Source: Glycomyces fuscus (GTDB lineage Bacteria > Actinomycetota > Actinomycetes > Streptosporangiales > Streptosporangiaceae). Taken from it: a stretch of 64,000 nt of DNA. The notes beneath the pieces were generated by a model that had not been told where the DNA came from, did no database searches, and was given only the letters and a program-made list of their open reading frames with translations. Each line of letters starts with the position of its first letter. Positions within the stretch are counted from its first letter, which is position 1. The translations under genes and the position numbers were made by a program. The stretch covers positions 124,001 through 188,000 of the forward strand of contig NYMS01000053.1 in assembly GCA_002529455.1 (NCBI GenBank), in the 5' to 3' direction. This document shows positions 61,144 to 64,000 of the stretch, in pieces.

Positions 61144-61955
61144 GGCGCCTGCTCGCCCTCACCGTCCCGGGGCCGGGAGGCGGGACCGCCCTGGGCGTTC
61201 GCGGACCGGCCGAGCTGGTCGCGGCGGGCCGCCTCCAGCAGCTGGGCGCGCAGGTGGCGGCCGTGGCGGCGGCTCACCGGCACGTCCCCGGCCGGGGTGC
61301 CCGCCACCAGGCCGGAGGAGGAGGTCACCCGCAGGTCCCGCACCCACGGGATGGCGATGAGGAACCCCCGGTGCACCCGGACGAACCCGGCCGAGGCCCA
61401 CACCTCCTCCAGGTAGGACAGCGACAGGCGGATCAGGTGGCTGCCGTCGGCGGTGTGCAGGCGCACGTAGTCGCCCTGGGCCTCCACGAACTGCACCTCG
61501 TCGCGCTTGACGAACACCGTGCGCCTGCCCGTGTCGATCTGCACCACGTGCAGGTCCTCGGCGGGCGGGGCCCCGCCGCCGGGCCTGCGCAGCTGGGCGA
61601 TCCGGCCCACCGCCTCGGCCAGGCGCTCGGGCCGGATCGGTTTGAGCAGGTAGTCCACGGCGCCGATGCCGAAGGCCTCCACGGCGTGGGCCTCGGAGGC
61701 GGTCACGAACACGATGGAGGGGGGCTCGGACAGCACGCTCAGCACCCGGGCCACGTCCATGCCGTCCAGGCCGGGCATGAGGATGTCCAGGAACGCGGCG
61801 TCGATGGCGGTGGTCCCCAGCAGCCGCACCGCCGTGGCCCCGTTGTCGGCCACCAGGACCTCCGCCACCTCGGGCATGTCGCCGAGCAGGGACGCCATCT
61901 CCTGGCGGGTGGAGGCCTCGTCCTCGACCACCAGCACCCGCAGTTCGGGCTTCAC
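61140..61955 (-). CDS. LytTR-type response regulator
   Basis: A 271-residue protein: receiver domain with phosphoacceptor D57 (AAFLDILMPGLDG), acidic pocket VVEDE at the start, and a LytTR DNA-binding domain (about 140-245: VFVKRDEVQFVEAQGDYVRL, FVRVHRGFLIAIPWVRDL). Starts GTG 61955 overlapping the kinase stop (GTGA). Together with the kinase it probably controls the downstream symporters. Confidence 0.92.
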   Translation of the reverse strand: MKPELRVLVVEDEASTRQEMASLLGDMPEVAEVLVADNGATAVRLLGTTAIDAAFLDILMPGLDGMDVARVLSVLSEPPSIVFVTASEAHAVEAFGIGAVDYLLKPIRPERLAEAVGRIAQLRRPGGGAPPAEDLHVVQIDTGRRTVFVKRDEVQFVEAQGDYVRLHTADGSHLIRLSLSYLEEVWASAGFVRVHRGFLIAIPWVRDLRVTSSSGLVAGTPAGDVPVSRRHGRHLRAQLLEAARRDQLGRSANAQGGPASRPRDGEGEQAP

Positions 61956-63049
61956 TGCGCCACCACCCCCCGGGTGAACCTGGGCACGCGCACGGTCACC
62001 TTCGTCCCCTCCCCCAGCGCGGTCTCGATCACCAGACCGTACTCGGGTCCGTAGACGGCGCGCAGCCGCTGGTCCACGTTGGCCAGGCCGACGCTGCGCG
62101 ACTCCGGCCCGGTGCCCGCCAGCAGGGACCGGGCCAGGTCGGGGTGCATGCCCACCCCGTCGTCCTCGATCTCGATCACGCACAGCGGGCCCTCGCCGAA
62201 ACCGGAGACGCTGATGTGGCCGCGGCCCTCCTTGCGCTCCAGGCCGTGCCGGATGGCGTTCTCCACGATCGGCTGCACGACCAGGAACGGTATGGCCACG
62301 GGCAGCACCTCGGGGGCCATCCGCACGGTGATGTCCAGGCGGTCGTGGAAACGGGCCCGCTGGAGTTCGAGGTAGGTCTGGGTGGCCTCCAGCTCCTCCG
62401 AGAGCGTGGCGTAGTCCCCCTTCTCCGAGAAGCCGTAGCGCAGGTAGTCGGCGAAGTCCGACAGCAGGTGGCGGGCCCGGTCGGGGTCGGTGCGCACCAG
62501 GGCGGCGATCACCGCCAGGGCGTTGTGCACGAAGTGGGGGGAGATCTGGGCCCGCAGGGTGCGCAGGTCGGCGGCGGCGATCCGCGCGCGTGCCCGGCGC
62601 AGCGCCGCGTGGTCCAGGCAGTCGGACACCAGGGCGGCGGCGGCCTCCACGTCGGCCTCCACGGGGCGGCCCGAGGCCACCAGGGCGCCGGACAGCTCGT
62701 CGGCCACGGTCAGGGGGACCGCGCACACCGACGTGCCGTCGGGCAGGCGCGCGCGGGCGTTGCTCCCGTACTCGAAGACCTGGGCGAGGAGCCCCTCGAC
62801 CTCGGACGGGGCGGGGCGCGTTCCGTGCGCGGCGACCGGGCCGTCCAGGTCGGCCAGCACGACGCCGTCGACGGCCAGGAGCTGGCGCAGCCGCCTGGCG
62901 GCCGAGGAGACCCTCCTGCCGTGCAGCCCGTCCCGGAGGTCGACGCCGAGGGCGTGGACCTGGCGCATCAGCTCGACGCTCGCCCGCTGCTCCGAGGACA
63001 CTGGGCGACGCCGGGAGGGGGCCACCCGCGACAGCCACCGGTATGACAC
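61952..63049 (-). CDS. LytS-type histidine kinase, soluble
   Basis: A 365-residue protein. No TM segment; a GAF-like N-terminal domain (about 40-150) is followed by the His_kinase domain with H172 in RAQISPHFVHNALAVIAALV, and ATPase boxes QPIVENAIRHGLE, DDGVGM. This is the LytS/YehU subfamily with cytosolic sensing. Start GTG 63049. First gene of the coupled operon. The ligand may be intracellular. Confidence 0.9.
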   Translation of the reverse strand: MSYRWLSRVAPSRRRPVSSEQRASVELMRQVHALGVDLRDGLHGRRVSSAARRLRQLLAVDGVVLADLDGPVAAHGTRPAPSEVEGLLAQVFEYGSNARARLPDGTSVCAVPLTVADELSGALVASGRPVEADVEAAAALVSDCLDHAALRRARARIAAADLRTLRAQISPHFVHNALAVIAALVRTDPDRARHLLSDFADYLRYGFSEKGDYATLSEELEATQTYLELQRARFHDRLDITVRMAPEVLPVAIPFLVVQPIVENAIRHGLERKEGRGHISVSGFGEGPLCVIEIEDDGVGMHPDLARSLLAGTGPESRSVGLANVDQRLRAVYGPEYGLVIETALGEGTKVTVRVPRFTRGVVAQ

Positions 63050-63146
63050 GGTACGACCCTATCCCAGCGGACTGTGTCGATGCTCACGTGGCCGGTGTCA
63101 CCTTTCGAATCGTGACGCGAACGCGCACTCGCTCTGCGGACAGGGA

Positions 63147-63180
63147 CCGGGCCCGCCACCGGGAGCGGTGGCGGGCCCGG
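63147..63180 (-). terminator. Terminator between the second symporter and the kinase
   Basis: A perfect 14-bp stem (CCGGGCCCGCCACC / GGTGGCGGGCCCGG) with a 6-base loop, lying between the two minus-strand units and beyond repeat copy B. Confidence 0.75.
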
Positions 63181-63249
63181 GAGGGCTCGGGGCGGCGGCC
63201 GCGCCGGGGGAAGGGTGGACCCCCGGCTGGAGCGGCCGCCGACGGCTGC

Positions 63250-63442
63250 CCCGAACACGGGCTGAAGCGAAGCGGAAGCCCAGAGGAAGCGTTGTTGGTT
63301 CGGGCGTCCACGGGGTTCTGGAGGTGCCGTAGGCGGGTTCGCGAGGAACGAGCGAACCCGCCGTAGGCTCCGAAGGTTCCCGTTCTTCGGGCGCCCGGAC
63401 ACGGGCTGAAGCGAAGCGGAAGCCCAGAGGAAGCACTGCCTA
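63250..63442. repeat. Dispersed structured repeat, copy B
   Basis: Same order of blocks as copy A (20704-20900), and it too ends in CACTGCCTAG at the stop codon of a minus-strand gene (63440-63442). It contains two GGGCT-GAAGCGAAGCGGA-AGCCC hairpins (63259-63281 and 63403-63425), a perfect GGCGGGTTCG / CGAACCCGCC pair (63332-63341 and 63353-63362), and CCCG-TTCTT-CGGG. The stems are more perfect than in copy A. Confidence 0.82.
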
Positions 63443-64000
63443 GTGGCTGCTCGCCTTCTCCGCGCCCGCACCGGTCAGGGCGCGGACCTGGAGCTGGGCG
63501 AACTTGTCGAAGTCGCGCTCCTTGGACATCAGGGTTCCCACGACCGCGCACAGGAGGCTGATCGGCACCGACACCAGGGCCGGGTTGGGCAGCGGGAACC
63601 AGGCGAAGTCCGCCGTCGGGATGAGCGCGTTCTCGCTGCCGGAGACCACCGGCGAGAAGAACACCAGGCCCACGGCGCTGATCAGGCCGCCGTAGATGCC
63701 CGCGAGGGCGCCCGTGGTGTTGAACCTCTTCCAGAACAGGCTGAGCAGCAGGGTCGGCAGGTTCGCCGAGGCCGCCATCGCGAACGCCAGCGAGACCAGG
63801 AAGGCCACGTTGAGGTTCTGCGCGAACACGGCCAGCAGGATCGCGACCACGCCGACGCCGAGGGCGGACAGGCGGGCGACCCGGACCTCCTCGGCGCCCG
63901 TGGCCTTGCCCTTGCGCAGGACCGAGTTGTAGAAGTCGTGCGCGATGGAGGACGAGGAGGCGATGACCAGGCCCGCCACCGTGGACAGGATGGCCGCGAA
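63440..64000 (-). CDS. Cation/acetate symporter ActP-like, C-terminal part (partial)
   Basis: The window ends inside this gene; only its last 186 residues are visible, starting FAAILSTVAGLVIASSSS. Helices such as LGVGVVAILLAVFAQ, FLVSLAFAMAASANLPTLLL and ISAVGLVFFS fit SSF symporters of the acetate (ActP/MctC) type. The C-terminal cytoplasmic tail is KERDFDKFAQLQVRALTGAGAEKASSH. It lies upstream of the HK-LytTR-DUF485-symporter operon, which suggests the two-component system controls two carriers. Its stop codon coincides with the end of repeat copy B. Confidence 0.88.
   Translation of the reverse strand, partial: FAAILSTVAGLVIASSSSIAHDFYNSVLRKGKATGAEEVRVARLSALGVGVVAILLAVFAQNLNVAFLVSLAFAMAASANLPTLLLSLFWKRFNTTGALAGIYGGLISAVGLVFFSPVVSGSENALIPTADFAWFPLPNPALVSVPISLLCAVVGTLMSKERDFDKFAQLQVRALTGAGAEKASSH

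Overview
The window reads as chromosome of a very GC-rich actinomycete. Third codon positions are almost all G or C, and GTG and TTG starts are common. The gene content (DtxR-type iron regulator, WhiJ/AbaA-like XRE-DUF397-ATPase loci, GTP-dependent PEP carboxykinase, PAS-GAF-PP2C regulators, DUF2530 and DUF4239 proteins) fits Streptosporangiales. A Nocardiopsis-like genome is my best guess, but that is inference. I see no rRNA, tRNA, CRISPR array, transposase, integrase or phage gene. Apart from two partial genes at the edges this looks like intact chromosomal backbone with small accessory regulatory loci.

Layout. 0-4.1 kb: tail of a probable sacsin/Hsp90-like protein, thpR with a tiny membrane protein, an MFS exporter and a purine permease. 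4.4-12.5 kb: DUF2530, a methyltransferase, arsR-SRPBCC facing a MOSC protein, a BKACE-like enzyme, a secreted beta-propeller protein, a glycerophosphodiesterase and serC. 12.7-20.6 kb: a 1,197-aa receptor-like membrane protein, pdxH, an IdeR/DtxR regulator and a PAS-GAF-PP2C-HATPase protein. 20.7-25.9 kb: a lipid-catabolism island (acyl-CoA dehydrogenase, DHA2 exporter, thiolase) carrying two identical 7-5-7 palindromes, each inside a promoter. 25.9-38.8 kb: FAD oxidase, YcaQ-type glycosylase, large acyl-CoA dehydrogenase, exonuclease III with ribokinase, YceI, argS, plsX and a KamA-family radical SAM protein.

39.1-42.2 kb and 52.7-55.7 kb are two WhiJ/AbaA-like regulatory loci, each combining an XRE-DUF5753 regulator, a DUF397 protein and GHKL ATPases; locus 1 also has a STAS protein. 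At locus 1 two promoter regions share a two-part palindromic element. Between the loci lie glmS, coaA, a PH-like membrane protein, a HelD/HelR-like ATPase, DUF998, a universal stress protein and pckG. 55.9-64 kb holds an InhA-type fabI, DUF4239, a secreted Pro-rich protein, and a translationally coupled histidine kinase - LytTR regulator - DUF485 - sodium/solute symporter operon next to a second symporter gene.

Items outside ordinary annotation: a dispersed ~195-bp repeat whose two copies abut the stop codons of unrelated genes and carry hairpins with an invariant loop and a covarying stem; a perfect RNA hairpin that buries the ribosome-binding site and start codon of the first MFS gene; a low-GC nested palindrome at 58.9 kb; and DasR-like boxes upstream of glmS and pckG. 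All functional statements come from reading the sequence and remembered family knowledge; no search was run.
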